A stretch of 64,000 bases of DNA, taken from positions 1,116,001-1,180,000 of the forward strand of contig SWDT01000011.1 of the NCBI GenBank assembly GCA_009193035.1, read 5' to 3'. Below the pieces are notes generated by a model, which ran no database searches, had not been told where the DNA came from, and was given only the letters and a program-made list of their open reading frames with translations. Shown in pieces: positions 1 to 12,159 of this stretch; within the stretch, counting starts at the first letter, position 1; each line of letters starts with the position of its first letter. The DNA is from Halicephalobus mephisto. Lineage: Eukaryota; Nematoda; Chromadorea; Rhabditida; Panagrolaimidae. The position numbers and the translations under genes were made by a program.

Positions 1-1119
1 GTGTTCACCGAAAATTCATCTTCTGAATACTTACCTGGTAAACTACAGAACGAATTACAACTTGTTTCGAAAACTAAATACTTTTATTTTTTAAATTGAT
101 TTAAAACTGAAAAAATATATAAACTAAAGATTAAATTTTAAATTCTGTCGAAATTTGATTTTTATTTTAAAATTATTGAATAAAAATTTAATGAATCGGA
201 ATTTCTTCAAAAAAAAAAAATAAAACCTTATCAACGGAAATTTATTTCTCAATCATCGGCCGAAGTTGCTTGGAAAAAAGAAACATGACGTCCAGGATTA
301 TCATTCCACGAAGGAGTGTCAACTATTCGTCGATCGATCAACCTTCCATTATTCTTAAGTTCTGTTTATTTATTTTGTAACTTTGTTTTCGATCTTTACC
401 GATGACTCATGAAAATTACGAATTCAATTTCTGCTAGGATAGAAATCAAAAATATAATAATTTTATTAAAGTAATAAGGATCCAATTTATATATTTCCTC
501 CCAAACAATAGAACCAGGAGTCTCACTCAGGTCCTACAGTATCCTACATTCCCTGATATTCAGGCTATCGCTTCAATTTCTCTCTTTCTAGTTTAGTCTG
601 GTTCTTGTCCCAACAATTTTTAACAAGAATGTCCACAACGTGAGTATTTCTCGTGTTGAAGATCAGTAATAATGCTTGGCCAGAGTGATTATCTGTCTAG
701 TTTCTCTCAAGTCACTGAACCAACTTTTTTTTCGAATATTTGCTCTGAACAATCATCACGGAAAACGAGACTGACTCAAACTGGTCCGACAAAAGGCCAT
801 GATGCGGTTCAGTAATCACAATCCCCTTCGATTTTGTAACAATCCTTTCTTCAATTATTTCAATTTATTTTTAGATTAAAATTCGGTGAAAATTTTTATA
901 AATTATAAATGAAACAAAAATCGTGATGTGACGTTTCTGTCCTGAGCAGTTATGTTCCAATTTTTGCAAATTTAAAAATTTAAAAATAATTTTACATTTT
1001 TCAATTTTTTGAAAATTATTATAGTTAAATTTTTACTTTTTATAAAATTTTAATGCAAAATTTCAAATATCTTTAAAATTCAGAATTAGTCTTCGAAATT
1101 CTAGGTTCTGAATCTGAAG

Positions 1120-1570
1120 TCGAAATTTCGAAATCAAAATTCTGAATCTGAAAATCAGAATTTTTAACTTCTGAATATAAAATCAGAATCTTTAACTTCT
1201 GAATCTGAAATTAGAATTTTTAACTTCTGAATCTGAAATCAGAATCTGTAAATTCTGAATCTAAAAATCAAAATCTTTAATTTCTGAATCCGAAATCAGA
1301 ATCTGTAAGTTCTGAATCTGAAAATCAGAATTTTTAACTTCTGAATCCGAAATTAGAATCTTTAACTTCTGAATCTGAAAATCAGAATCTGTAAATTCTG
1401 AATTTGAAAATTAGAATTTTTAACTTTTGAATTTGAAAATTAGAATTTTTAACTTCTGAATCTAAAATCAGAATTTTTAATTTCTGAATCCGAAATCAGA
1501 ATCCGTATATTCTGAATTTAAAAATCAAAATTCTGAATTTTAAAAGTTAATTTCTGATTTCTGATTTCAG
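1120..1570. repeat. Tandem repeat, about 28-30 bp unit
   Basis: About 14 degenerate copies of a unit that alternates CTGAATCTGAAAATCAGAA with TTTTTAACTT. Each unit contains short self-complementary stretches (TTCTGA/TCAGAA), so it could form a series of small hairpins. Confidence 0.85.
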
Positions 1571-1989
1571 ATCCAGAATCTATGAATTTTATTACTGTAT
1601 TTAAGTGGTTTTTTCGGTTCTAAATTTAGGATTGGAATGTAAATGCTTGGGATAAAAACGTCACATAACTAAAAAATTTTTAAAGTTTTTAAAATTAGAG
1701 AATTTTTGGAATTTTTTAGAATGTTTGAGTTTTTAAACATTCCAGCGTCTAGTGGAAATTGGAGATGGGTATTTAAAACAACGAATTTTAGAAATTTCTA
1801 AATTTTTCTAAAAATTTTTCTAAAAATTTTTATATTTAAATTTAAACTTTTCTAACAAAATTTCTCGAAGATTCTAAATCCTTCGAAAATCCTCTGGAAT
1901 TTTTTCGGATTTTCTAGAATCTTGAAAAAAATTAAAAATTAATTTAAAAATTTAAATTTAAAAAGAAAAATTTCAGGATTTTCTAAAAA

Positions 1990-2350
1990 TTTTTAATTTT
2001 TTACAGTAATTATTTTTTAAAAAATCTAAAATAAAATTCTTCAATTTTTTGATCGTAAAAGTTCCCTAAAATAAATTTTTAATTTTTTACAGTAATTATT
2101 TTAAAAAAATCTAAAATTAAATTCTTCAATTTTTTGATTGTAAAAGTTCCCTAAAATTAATTTTTAATTTTTTACAGTAATTATTTCAAAAAAATCTAAA
2201 ATTAAATTTTTCAATTTCTTGATTTTTAAAATTCTCTAAAAAAATATTAATTTTAAATTTTCAACAATAATTATTTTTAAAAAAATCTAAAATTAAATTC
2301 TTGAATTTCTTGATTTTGAAAATTCTTGTCGAGAGAATTTCCCAAAAAAT
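1990..2350. repeat. Tandem repeat, about 85 bp unit, 4 copies
   Basis: The marker TTACAGTAATTATTT recurs at about 2001, 2087 and 2172, with a weaker copy near 2257, giving an 85-86 bp period. Copies also share CTAAAATTAAATTCTTCAA and a GTAAAAGTTCCCT block. Confidence 0.8.
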
Positions 2351-2714
2351 TAATTTTTAATTTTTATCGAAGGATGATTTTTTGGATGTTTTTATAGAAT
2401 GTAAAACTGACTCATTTTTAGTTGTTCTATTTTCTCTTTTTTACCAAGGGAACAAAGCCAAAACAAGAACGAAAAATATTCGCAACTTTAGTCGTGCTTC
2501 GAACGTGATGACTAGTTAAAACATGTGCGAAGTTACGGTTTTTTATCCGATCACTTGGAACCGAGCTGGATCATCGACCTCATTCAACTCGGGTTTAATG
2601 TGTCGGTTACGAACTCGAACTTTGCTCACCATCTCTGTAGATTTAAATTCTGGCCACTGATCTAAAGTTTCTCTAAAAATTCCTGAATTTTCAAGGGGTA
2701 ACAGTAGAACCATT

Positions 2715-3000
2715 GATCTTTCGAAATTTCGAAATTTTCTAAATTCTTAAATTCGAAATTTTCTAAACTTTTAAATTCTAAATTTCTTAAATTCTAAATT
2801 TTCTAAATTTTTAAATTCTCTAAATTTTCTAAATTCGAAATTTCGAAATTTTCTAAATTTTCTAAATTCTAAATTTCTTAAATTCTAAATTTTCTAAATT
2901 TTTAAATTCTCTAAATTTTCTAAATTCGAAATTTCGAAGTTTTCTAAATTTTTAAATTCTAAATTTCTTAAATTCTAAATTTCCCAAATTTTCAATTTTC
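2715..3000. repeat. Low-complexity AAATTTTCTAAATTC array
   Basis: Short overlapping units of AAATTTTCTAAATTC and AAATTCGAAATTTCG. The sequence is close to its own reverse complement, so it produces long meaningless open frames on both strands. Confidence 0.85.
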
Positions 3001-3284
3001 TGAGCTTTGTAAATTTTTGCAAAATTTCAAATTTAAATTTTCGGAAATTTTCAATTCTTTTGAATTTTGTAAATTTTTCGAAATTTTTTAAATTTGAATT
3101 TTTTGGATTTAACAATTCGATTGGAATTTGGATCCTTTGAATAGATTTCAAAATACTTCGAATTCGAAACTCAAAATGAGCAACCCCAATGATCAGTGTC
3201 GTTGAGGACAGGTTATCCCTTGAAAACACCGGGATCAACGGTTAATCACCTTCATCCTCTTGTTATATCGATTGAAATTCTGTG

Positions 3285-3625
3285 AAAATTTTTATAATTA
3301 TTTAAAATTCAATGAAATTTTTAAAATCAAAAATTCTGTGAAAATTTTTATAATTATTTAAAATTCAACGAAGTTTCTAAAATCGAACCTTCTAAAAATT
3401 TTTATAATTATTTAAAATTTAATGAAATTTCTAAAATCGAGCATTCTAAAAAATTTTTATAATTATTTAAAATTTAATGAAATTTCTAAAATCGAGCATT
3501 CTAAAAAATTTTTATAATTATTTAAAATTTAATGAAATTTCTAAAATCAAAAATTCTAAAAAATTTTTATAATTATTTAAAATTTAATGAAATTTTTAAA
3601 ATTGAACATTCTAAAAAAATTTCTC
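3285..3625. repeat. Tandem repeat, about 57 bp unit, 6 copies
   Basis: The unit contains TTTTTATAATTATTTAAAAT followed by AATGAAATTTCTAAAATCGA. The marker ATAATTATTTAAA recurs every 56-58 bp. Confidence 0.85.
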
Positions 3626-3851
3626 AAATTCATTTTAAAAAATATTTATTTTTAATTTCCAAAAAATCTAATTCAAAATAGTGATTTAAAATCGAAAATT
3701 TCGAAATTCGTGTCGAGATCGTTTCGTAAAAATAATTATTTTTATTTTTTAATTTTTATTTTAAATTTAAAAATTTTTATTTTTTAATTTTTATATTTAA
3801 AAATTTTTATTTTTTAATTTTTATATTTAGAAATTTTTTCAGTTGCCATAG

Positions 3852-6800
3852 ATGAGGACGGCGTTTGTCCTGACGCTGTTTCTGAGCCTCATTTGTCTTC
3901 AGAATGCTCAGGTAGCCGATCGGAATTCCTCGGATTTGTTGTTAGGGGACGCGGGGGAATGGGGGCTTTTGGAAGGCATCCTGGAAGCCTTGATTCAGAA
4001 ACAGGATGAATTTTCGTCTTCCATCCGAAAACCAAACACCGAAGACGACGACATATCGGACGACGGAGAATGGGTGATGAAGGTCAAAGGAGGACTCGGG
4101 AACGCTCTGAGGATTGCCAACGAAACCAGAATCACGCTCAAGAGACAAGTCCGGGGATTCGAGGATTATTACGTTTTCGAACACCAAAATCCAACCGGCT
4201 CGAGATCAAAGAGATCAAGCGGAGAGTTACTGAGACATATCCGCGAACTCCAACAAGTCGTCTGGGTCGAGCACCAGAGAGAGAGAAGAAGAACAAAGAG
4301 AGCCAATTTCAACGATCCCCTCTGGCGATCACAATGGGAACTTGTGAGTTTTTAATTTTTATTCTTTATTAAAGTTCTAGAATCTTCCGAAATCTATATA
4401 TGAATCTTAATTTTTCAACAATCAGAAATTTCTAGAATTTCTATATGAATACTTAAAATTCCAAAATCTATATATGAATCTTAATTTTTCAACAATCAGA
4501 AATTTCTATATGAATACTTAAAATTTCAAAATCCATATATGAATCTTAATTTTTCAACAATCGCAGAAATTTCTAGAATTCATATATGAATACCTGAAAT
4601 TTCAAAATCAATATATGAATCTTAAATTTTCAATAATCTCATAGAAATTCTTAAAATTCATATATGAGTACCTAAAATTTCAATAATCTCATAGAAACTT
4701 CTAGAACCTTTCAGAATTTCATTGAAAATTAAAATTCTAGAAATTTCTAAAGAATCATGCAAATTTGTCCCGAAATAATTTCATAAAAAATTATTTTTTA
4801 TTTTTACAATTGGCTTTTTCCAGAAGAGAGAAACTCCAGCGCATCCAGGATCCTTAAGAATCCCCGAGACCTGGTCGCTCGGTTACACAGGAACCGGAAT
4901 AGTCGTGTCGGTCCTCGACGATGGAGTAGACCACGCTCACCCTGATTTGCAGCCAAATTATGTAAGTACTCAAACATGCTATATATCACATAAAAAGTCC
5001 CATACACAATATTTATATATACTCTATATTTTATGATATACATTATATACAAATAACATATATAAAACATTTTACATACAATATACATCATATATATCAT
5101 ATACTTGATATATATAATACATATGATATATACAGTGTATATTTTATATTTGTTATATATTACGTATAATATATATATTATATATGATATATACAGTGTA
5201 TATAATATGTATAATATTTTATATATAATATGTATAGTATTTTATATATAATATGTATAATATTTTATATATAATATGTATAGTATTTTATATATAATAT
5301 GTATAATATTTTATATATAATATGTATAATATTTTATATATAATATGTATAATATTTTATATATAGCATGTATAATATTTTATATATAATATGTATAATG
5401 TATATGAGACGTATTTTGTATTATATGTGTTGTATGGTGTGTTTTATGTATGATTTAATATATGTAAACTGAAATTTTGGTTTTTTAGGAACCTCGAGCT
5501 TCCTATGACTTGAACGGAAACGACAATGATCCTATGCCGACCAAGAATGATAACAACAAACATGGGACTAGATGTGCTGGAGAAATTGCGATGGTGGCTA
5601 ATAATTCTGTCTGTGGAGTTGGAGTTGCTTTTAATTCTAAGATTGCTGGAGTCAGAATGCTCGATGGAGTGATTACGGACAGACTTGAGATGGAAGCGTT
5701 GACGACAGGGCTGGGTCTGGTGGATGTTTATTCTTCTAGTTGGGGTCCTTCTGATGATGGAGAAACTGTAGAAGGTCCTGGAAGACTTGCGACGATGGGA
5801 ATTCTGAAAGGCATAATAGAAGGAAGAAAAGGAAAAGGCGTCATCTACGTCTGGGCTTCTGGAAACGGCGGAAGCGCTGGAGACGACTGTTCTTGTGACG
5901 GATATTCTAGTTCTATCTACACTTTCTCCGTTTCCGCAGCCACAGAAGACGGATCAGCGCCCTGGTATGCAGAAGAATGCCCGAGTACTTTGGTGGCCAC
6001 GTATTCCAGTGGATCGAACAAAGAGCAAATGATCGTGAGTCATTTTGAATGTTTTTTTTCGATGACTATGTTCGAAAATTTAGTGAAATTTTTTAGGATC
6101 AAACATCTAAAACTTGAAAATTTTAAATTTCGATATATCAACTTAAAACTTTTGGAAATTTTAAATTCTGATATATCAACTTAGAAATCTTGGAAATTTA
6201 AAATTTTGATATATCGACTTAGAACTTTTAAATTTCGATATATCGACTTAGAAATCTTGGAAATTTTAAATTTTGATATATCGACTTAGAACTTTTGGAA
6301 ATTTTAAATTCTGATATATCAACTTAGAAATCTTGGAAATTTTAAATTTCGATATATCGACTTAGAACTTTTAAATTTCGATATATCGACTTAGAAATCT
6401 TGGAAATTTTAAATTTTGATATATCGACTTAGAACTTTTGGAAATTTTAAGAATCTGAAGTCTTCAAAAATTGAGTGGAAATTTGAATTCAGCATCAGAA
6501 TTCTGGGAGCTTTTACGAAATTTGAATGGGAAAAGTTTTGGAAAAACTGAATTTTTATATTAATTTTGGATTTTACAATTTTTCAAAATTGAATGAGGAT
6601 TTTTGAATTATTTGTAATTTAAAATTCTAAAAATCTACATTGAAGTAATTTTATAATATTTGTTTTTATTTTTTACAATAATGTTATTTTAGACTACGAC
6701 GGATACCAACGGAAAATGTACCAATGAACATTCTGGAACTTCTGCAGCTGCTCCATTGGCGGCTGGCATCGTGGCTCTTGGATTGGAAGCAAATCCGTCT

Positions 6801-7691
6801 TTGACGTGGAGGGATGTCCAGCATTTGGCTGTTTGGACTAGTAATCCGGCTCCAGTTTTCAAAGATGGCGGAGATTGGCACATGAATGGAGTAGGATTGT
6901 TGATCAGTAATCAATTTGGATTTGGATTGATGGATTCTTTCAATTTTGTTTCAACATCAAAAAATTGGAAAAATGTTCCACAACAAAAAATTTGTTCTGT
7001 AATTTTGCCGAATTTTGTGAAAAGAACAGTGAATTCGATGATAGACACGGCGATAACGTTTTCTGTGGACGCTTGCAGGGGAATGCCGAATCAGGTAAAC
7101 TTCATCGAACATATCCAACTTGTCGTCGATATAAGTCACACGAAACGGGGGAATCTGGAGATTTATCTGGTGTCTCCCATGGGCACGAAGACGAGATTAC
7201 TGAAATCCCGTCGGAATGACGACTCTAGGTCCGGCTTCAGAAGTTGGCCTTTTACGTCTCTTCATACTTGGGGCGAAAACCCCCAGGGCAATTGGGAAGT
7301 CCATGTGATCGACACAGGGAACCCTCGAAGACCGTCCAGTGGTACTGTAAACAACATCAGTCTCGTCATCTTCGGGACCACGGAACGGCCTGCTCACTAC
7401 TCCCAAAATCGAAGTTATCCAGGAATCGATTTGAATAAACTGAAAAATCAAAAAAGAGCTCCGATGATGAACATTCAGAATTTCAGTCAGAGATTCTCCG
7501 AAGCCGGTCCTGGAATCATCTCCAGAAGATCGACGGACATTCTGGCTGAATCCGCGGCTGTTCTGGACGAGCTAAACAGAAATCCGAGATTTTCCGAAGA
7601 TGTCCAAAAAAATCCACAATCTCTAGATCCTTTATTGACTCAGTTGATCCAATCAAAACAAAGAAATCTGAAACTGAAAACAAGGGATTAA
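3852..7691 (+). CDS. Furin/kexin-type proprotein convertase, soluble form
   Basis: Four exons: 3852-4343, 4824-4961, 5489-6034, 6693-7691, giving 724 aa. Introns are GT-AG and frame is kept. The protein starts with a signal peptide (about 1-20), then a prodomain with an internal RSKR site near 117 and a primary cleavage site RRRTKR ending near 150. The S8 kexin catalytic domain follows: Asp in [13 protein letters not shown] (about 196), His in [10 protein letters not shown] (about 235), oxyanion Asn in WASGNGG (about 336) and Ser in [13 protein letters not shown] (about 409). The P domain carries KRGNL where RRGDL is usual. Asn rather than Asp in the oxyanion hole argues against a PC2 (egl-3) orthologue. 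The roughly 110-residue tail has no membrane span or Cys-rich region, so the enzyme should be secreted or granule-luminal and cleave proproteins after basic residues. Which nematode paralogue it matches (kpc-1, aex-5, bli-4) cannot be settled here. Exon 1 follows an acceptor ending at 3842, possibly for SL trans-splicing. Confidence 0.93.
4390..4720. repeat. Intron 1 tandem repeat of the convertase gene
   Basis: Units of roughly 75-85 bp contain CATATATGAATACCTAAAAT and ATATATGAATCTTAATTTTT plus a CAACAATC block. The array lies wholly within the intron, between exons 1 and 2. Confidence 0.75.
5090..5460. repeat. AT microsatellite-like array in intron 2 of the convertase gene
   Basis: About 24-bp units of ATAATATGTATAATATTTTA, almost pure A/T with sparse G. 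It fills most of intron 2. Confidence 0.85.
6100..6450. repeat. Intron 3 tandem repeat of the convertase gene
   Basis: Repeats of about 37 bp built on GATATATCGACTTAGAA followed by a TTGGAAATTTTAAAT block, about ten copies, confined to the intron. Confidence 0.85.
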
Positions 7692-7889
7692 AGAAATCTT
7701 TAAAAATTTAAAAAATTAAAAAACGGGAAATGTTTGTGCTTTTTTTTTGTCTGTGATATATCCATTTGCCTCCAGAAGACCGGTTCGATTTCTGTTTTCG
7801 ACGACGGTGATTTAAAAGCCATTTTTGAAAATAAAGTCCTGAAGCGAAAATTCTGTTTTCAAAGAAAGTGAATTCAAACTATTTTAAAA

Positions 7890-8470
7890 AAATCTCAAAA
7901 CGAAAATTTTGTTCTTAATTATGGTAATTTTGAAAATAAAAGATCTTAAAACGAAAAGTTTGTTTTTTATTACAGTAATTTTGAGATAATTTTTAAAAAT
8001 AAAAAATCATAAAACGAAAATTTTGTTCTCTATTACGGTAATTTTGAGATAATTTTTGAAATAAAAAATCATAAAACGAAAATTTGGTCCTCAATTACGG
8101 TAATTTTGAAAATAAAAAATCTTAAAACGAAAAGTTTGTTCTCTATTACGGTAATTTTGAGATAATTTTAAAAGTAAAAATTCTAAAACGAAAAGTTTGT
8201 TTTCAGTTACGGTAATTTTTGAAAATAAAAAATCATAAAATGAAAAGTTTGTTCTCTATTACGGTAATTTTGAGATAATTTTAAAAGTAAAAAATCCTAA
8301 AACGAAAATTTGCTCCTCTATTACAGTAATTTTTAAAAATTAAAAATCCTAAAACGAAAATTTGGTCCTCAATTACGGTAATTTTTCAAAATAAAAAATT
8401 CTAAAACAAAAAGTTTGTTCTCTATTACGGTAATTTTGAGATAATTTTTGAAAATACAAAACTTTCAAAC
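7890..8470. repeat. Tandem repeat, about 55-65 bp unit
   Basis: About nine copies of a unit that pairs ATTACGGTAATTTTGAGATA with a TAAAAAATC..AAAACGAAAA block. Unit length varies because the GAGATAATTTT segment is missing from some copies. Confidence 0.85.
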
Positions 8471-8559
8471 AAGTCTTGTTTTCGGGAACGATAACTTCAA
8501 GTTGTTTTTTAAAATTTGTCTTGAAATTCAATATGCATTTTCAAATACAAAGACTTTGA

Positions 8560-8870
8560 ATTACTTCAAAAAATAAATTTCAAAAAAATAAATTTTTTAA
8601 TTATGATAATTTTAAATAATATAAAACAATTAATTTTCAAAATTACAGTAATTTTGGGTAATTTTTTAAAAATAAATTTCGAAAAAAAAAATAAATTTTC
8701 AAAATTACAGTAATTTTAAATAATTTTTTAAAAATAAATTTCGAAAAAAAAATTAATTTTCAAAATTACAGTAATTTTAAATAATTTTTTCGAAATGAGT
8801 CATTTTGGAATATTTTTAAAAATGAATTTTGGAAAAAAAATTGTTTTTTTAAATGTGGAATTTTAGTTAT
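8560..8870. repeat. Tandem repeat, about 65 bp unit
   Basis: Units contain AATTTTCAAAATTACAGTAA and a TTTTTAAAAATAAATTTCG block. They are related in style to the adjacent array but distinct in sequence. Confidence 0.7.
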
Positions 8871-9330
8871 TTTTAAAAATAAATCCTGAAGTGAATTCTC
8901 GGTTTACAACTTGAACTGTAATGTTTGAAGACTGGTCTGGATCTGTTGAAAAAGTGAAATGAGGATCTTGAAAAAAGAGGATTGACTGGTTTTTGTCTTT
9001 CCGGGAAGGGAATCCCTACTTGGACAGACTGGTCCGATGGGAAATTGTGTAAAAAACTCTAGTTTTAAAAAGTATAAATTGGTCTCGATGAATTTTAAAC
9101 TGTTAATCTTTGTCAAAAATACTTTTCACTTTCGGCGATAAACTTGCGCAAGAGGAGTGACCCCCGTGGGACACTCGAACACTCTGGTATTGTTGACATT
9201 CGACGTTGAAGCCGCGTTTACTCACGATCTGAATAAGTTGTGGTCTTGAGTGGAGTCCCTGTCTGACCAACAACTCCATCTATACTCTTAGCCACCTTTA
9301 CAACGACGTGAATGAACTTTGGTCTTAGAT

Positions 9331-9810
9331 AGAATCCTTGGAAAATTAAAAATATTAATCATAATTTAGTTAAATCTAATAGTGATTAAAATTAATTTTA
9401 TTTTTGAATAAGATCTCTGAAAAATTAAAAAAGTTGATTGTAATTTAGTTAAATTTAATAGTGATTAAAATTGACTTTGATTTTGAATAGAATCCTTGGG
9501 AAATTAAAAATATTAATTATAATTTGGTTAAATCCAATCGTGATTAAAATTAATTTTATTTTTGAATAAGATCTCTGAAAAATTAAAAAAGTTGATTATA
9601 ATTTAGTTAAATCTAATAGTGATTAAAATTGACTTTGATTTTGAATAGAATCCCTGGGGAATTAAAAAAGTTGATTATAATTTAGCTAAATCCAATCGTG
9701 ATTAAAATTAATTTTATTTTTGAATAGGATTTCTGAAAAATTAAAAATATTAATCATAATTTGGTTAAATCTAATCGTGATTAAAATTGACTTTGATTTT
9801 GAATAGATTT
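9331..9810. repeat. Higher-order tandem repeat, 158 bp (two 79-bp half-units)
   Basis: The marker AGAATCC(T/C)TG starts at 9331, 9489 and 9647, and the next boundary is near 9804, giving exact 158-158-157 bp spacing. Each 158-bp unit contains two diverged halves: one has AATTTTATTTTTGAATA, the other GACTTTGATTTTGAATAG. Both halves share a GTGATTAAAATT core. Confidence 0.9.
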
Positions 9811-10199
9811 TTCCTGAATAAGAAGTTGATTTCAACTTTCGGATCATATTTTCCAATTTTTTGAGGTTCTTTGTTCCGACCGATTGCCCAAGCAGGACGT
9901 CTCTTCGGAAATTCGGTCCATCAGTCTTTGACGCGTTTTCCTTTCATTCGGACGATTCGTGAATCTCTCATGGATTCTCAAAAGTCTTGAAGTGAACGAA
10001 AAAAACGAAAAAAAAAACAAATTATTTTCGGATGACAATTGTCCCTTGTGATGTTTATTCCCTGAAAATAATTTTTTCAAAATTATTAAAATTGATTTTT
10101 TTCGTTTTTGAGTAAGTTTTTTAAGTACTTATATCAGCCTAAAATTTTCATCAAGTAACCAAAAATAGTAATTTAAAAAAGAAAAAATTCGAATTAATC

Positions 10200-10915
10200 G
10201 TGAATCGAGAAATCTGAAAATCCTAAAAAAAGCAATTGTCATGTAATCCATTTTTGTCTTTTTTAAATCAGTTTTTTTATTTTTAAAAAAGTCTAAAACG
10301 GTAATAAAGTGATTAAAAAAACTAATTTCAAGAAATTTTGAAAATTGTTTAAATTAAAGAAAATTAATGCCACGGGGGATCAAATATCTTGTAACTTATT
10401 TTTTGTCTTTTTTAAATCAGTTTTTTTATTTTTAAAAATCCTAAAATTTCCATCAAGTAGTCAAAAAGTCAAATTTCAAGAAATTTTGAAACTTTTCGAA
10501 ATTAAAAGAAGTTAATATCACAGGGGATAAAATATCTTGTAACTTATTTTTTGCATTTTTTAAATCAGTTTTTTTCATTTTTAAAAAATCCTAAAATTCT
10601 CATCAAGTAGTCAAAAAGACAAATTTCAAGAAATTTTGAAACTTATTTGAATTAAAGAAAATTAATACCACAAGGGATCAAATATCTTGTAACTTATTTT
10701 TTGCATTTTTTATATTAATTTTTTTGATTTTTAAAAAAGCCTAAAACGGTAATAAAATGATCAAAAAAATTAATTTCAAGAAATTTTGAAACTTATTTGA
10801 ATTAAAGAAAATTAATACCACAAGGGATCAAATATCTTGTAACTTATTTTTTGCATTTTTTAAATCAGTTTTTTTTATTTTTAAAAAGGTCTAAAATTCC
10901 CATCAAGTAGTCGAA
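10200..10915. repeat. Tandem repeat, about 150 bp unit, 4-5 copies
   Basis: The marker ATATCTTGTAACTTATTTTT starts at 10384, 10532, 10682 and 10832 (spacings 148, 150, 150). Each unit also contains AAATCAGTTTTTTTATTTTT, a CATCAAGTAGTCAAAAA block and AATTTCAAGAAATTTTGAAA. Confidence 0.9.
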
Positions 10916-11224
10916 AAAAATTAATCTAAAAATAAAAAATTTAGAATCAAGGGGCCAAAAGTCCTAGGGAAATCTTTTGTACAACTGAACAAATCGTTTT
11001 TGAACAACGTGAACCAGTTTTGTTATCTTTGGACAAAAGGAATTTTGGGTTTAATTTTTTTGTGAAAAACTGGTTCCTCCAATGGCCAGTAATTCAGTTG
11101 GTCATTTTGACAATGACGATATTTTTGGATCAGAATAATTAATTTTTATTTTTAAATTTGAGTTTTCCAGAATTCTGTGGAAGTTTTTAGAATCTGCTTG
11201 GAGATTTTTAAAATTCCAAGAATT

Positions 11225-11650
11225 TGATAAAAATGGATAAATGGTATATAATGTAGGGATAAATTAAGATAATTCTGATTTAAGAGATACATTATATTCA
11301 GTTTATCAAACTATTAAGCTGATATCGATAAGTTGTATTTAATGTAAGAATAAATTAAGATAATTCTGATTTAAGAGATACATTATATTCAGTTTATTAA
11401 TTTATTAAATTAATATCGATGAATTATCTTTAATGTAAGAATAAATTAGAATAATTCTGATTTAAGAGATATATTATATCCAGTTTATTAGTTTATTAAT
11501 TTATTCAGTTGATATTGATATAGTACATTTAATGTATAGGTTCATTGAAACGATTCTGATATATTAGATATATTATATCCAGTTTATTCATATATTAAAT
11601 TAATATCGATGTAGTATATTTAATGCACCAATGCATTGAGTAAAATATAT
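11225..11650. repeat. Tandem repeat, about 91 bp unit, 4 copies
   Basis: The marker AAATTAAGATAATTCTGATT begins at 11261 and 11352, then near 11443 and 11537 with decay. Units also share GAGATACATTATATTCAGTT and a GATATCGAT block. Confidence 0.85.
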
Positions 11651-11719
11651 ATGATACATTAAAGTTGTTTTAATGTATTTTTTACATCGGAATTACATTT
11701 TGAAAAATTTAAGAATCTT

Positions 11720-11925
11720 GTGGAAATTTCTAAATTTCTAAATTTCTAAATTTCTAAATTTCTAAATTTCTAAAATTTCTAAATTTCTAAAATTTCTAAA
11801 ATTTCTAAAATTTCTAAATTTCTAAATTTCTAAATTTCTAAAATTTCTAAAATTTCTAAATTTCTAAAATTTCTAAATTTCTAAATTTCTAAAATTCTAA
11901 AATTTCTAAAAAAATTCAAAATTTT
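11720..11925. repeat. Short-period AAATTTCTAAA array
   Basis: An almost uninterrupted run of 8-9 bp units (AAATTTCT, AAAATTTCT), typical of slippage. Confidence 0.9.
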
Positions 11926-12159
11926 TAAAATTAATTTTTATAAAAATGATTGATTTTAAATTATTTATTTTTATTGAATCCAGTTCGATTGACCCGATTT
12001 TTCGAGAAAGTGAAATTTTCAGAAATCAATCAAAACGGATTGATCCAAGTTTTTCAGGTTCGATCAAGTCCGGTTTTTTTTTTCGATTTTTTCTTTTGAT
12101 GGATTTTCTGTATTAAGTTATCTTGATCGATAAACTTTCTCAAATTTGGCCTGATTGTC

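Larger units (their letters stand above)
1..3842. other. Repeat-rich non-coding region upstream of the convertase gene
   Basis: I see no convincing coding exon. The stretch holds several tandem arrays (listed separately) and two islands of ordinary-complexity sequence, about 480-830 and 2440-2650. At the extreme left, the minus strand reads a possible exon end followed by GTAAGT (about 30-38), which could be a donor of a gene lying off the window, but this is too weak to call. GTCGAGA-type motifs, found elsewhere near intron 3' ends, occur near 2327 and 3711 on the plus strand, so part of this DNA may be a 5' UTR intron of the convertase gene. Confidence 0.6.
7692..12159. other. Intergenic region, mostly tandem repeats
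   Basis: There is a candidate poly(A) signal AATAAA at 7830-7835 for the convertase gene. The rest is a series of different tandem arrays, described separately, with a non-repetitive island at about 8880-9310. Open frames near 8904-9116 and 9844-10080 on the minus strand have no initiation or splice context and no recognisable domain, so I did not call them. Confidence 0.6.

Noticed and set aside
2975..3238. 87-aa open frame on the minus strand
   Set aside because: Made of an AAATTT-type array; Phe/Lys/Ile-rich, no domain, no splice or start context.
8904..9116. 70-aa open frame on the minus strand
   Set aside because: No domain and no flanking acceptor/donor that extends it; looks like chance in a non-repetitive island.
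9844..10080. 78-aa open frame on the minus strand
   Set aside because: Composition drifts into runs of Phe/Lys; no recognisable family or splice partner.
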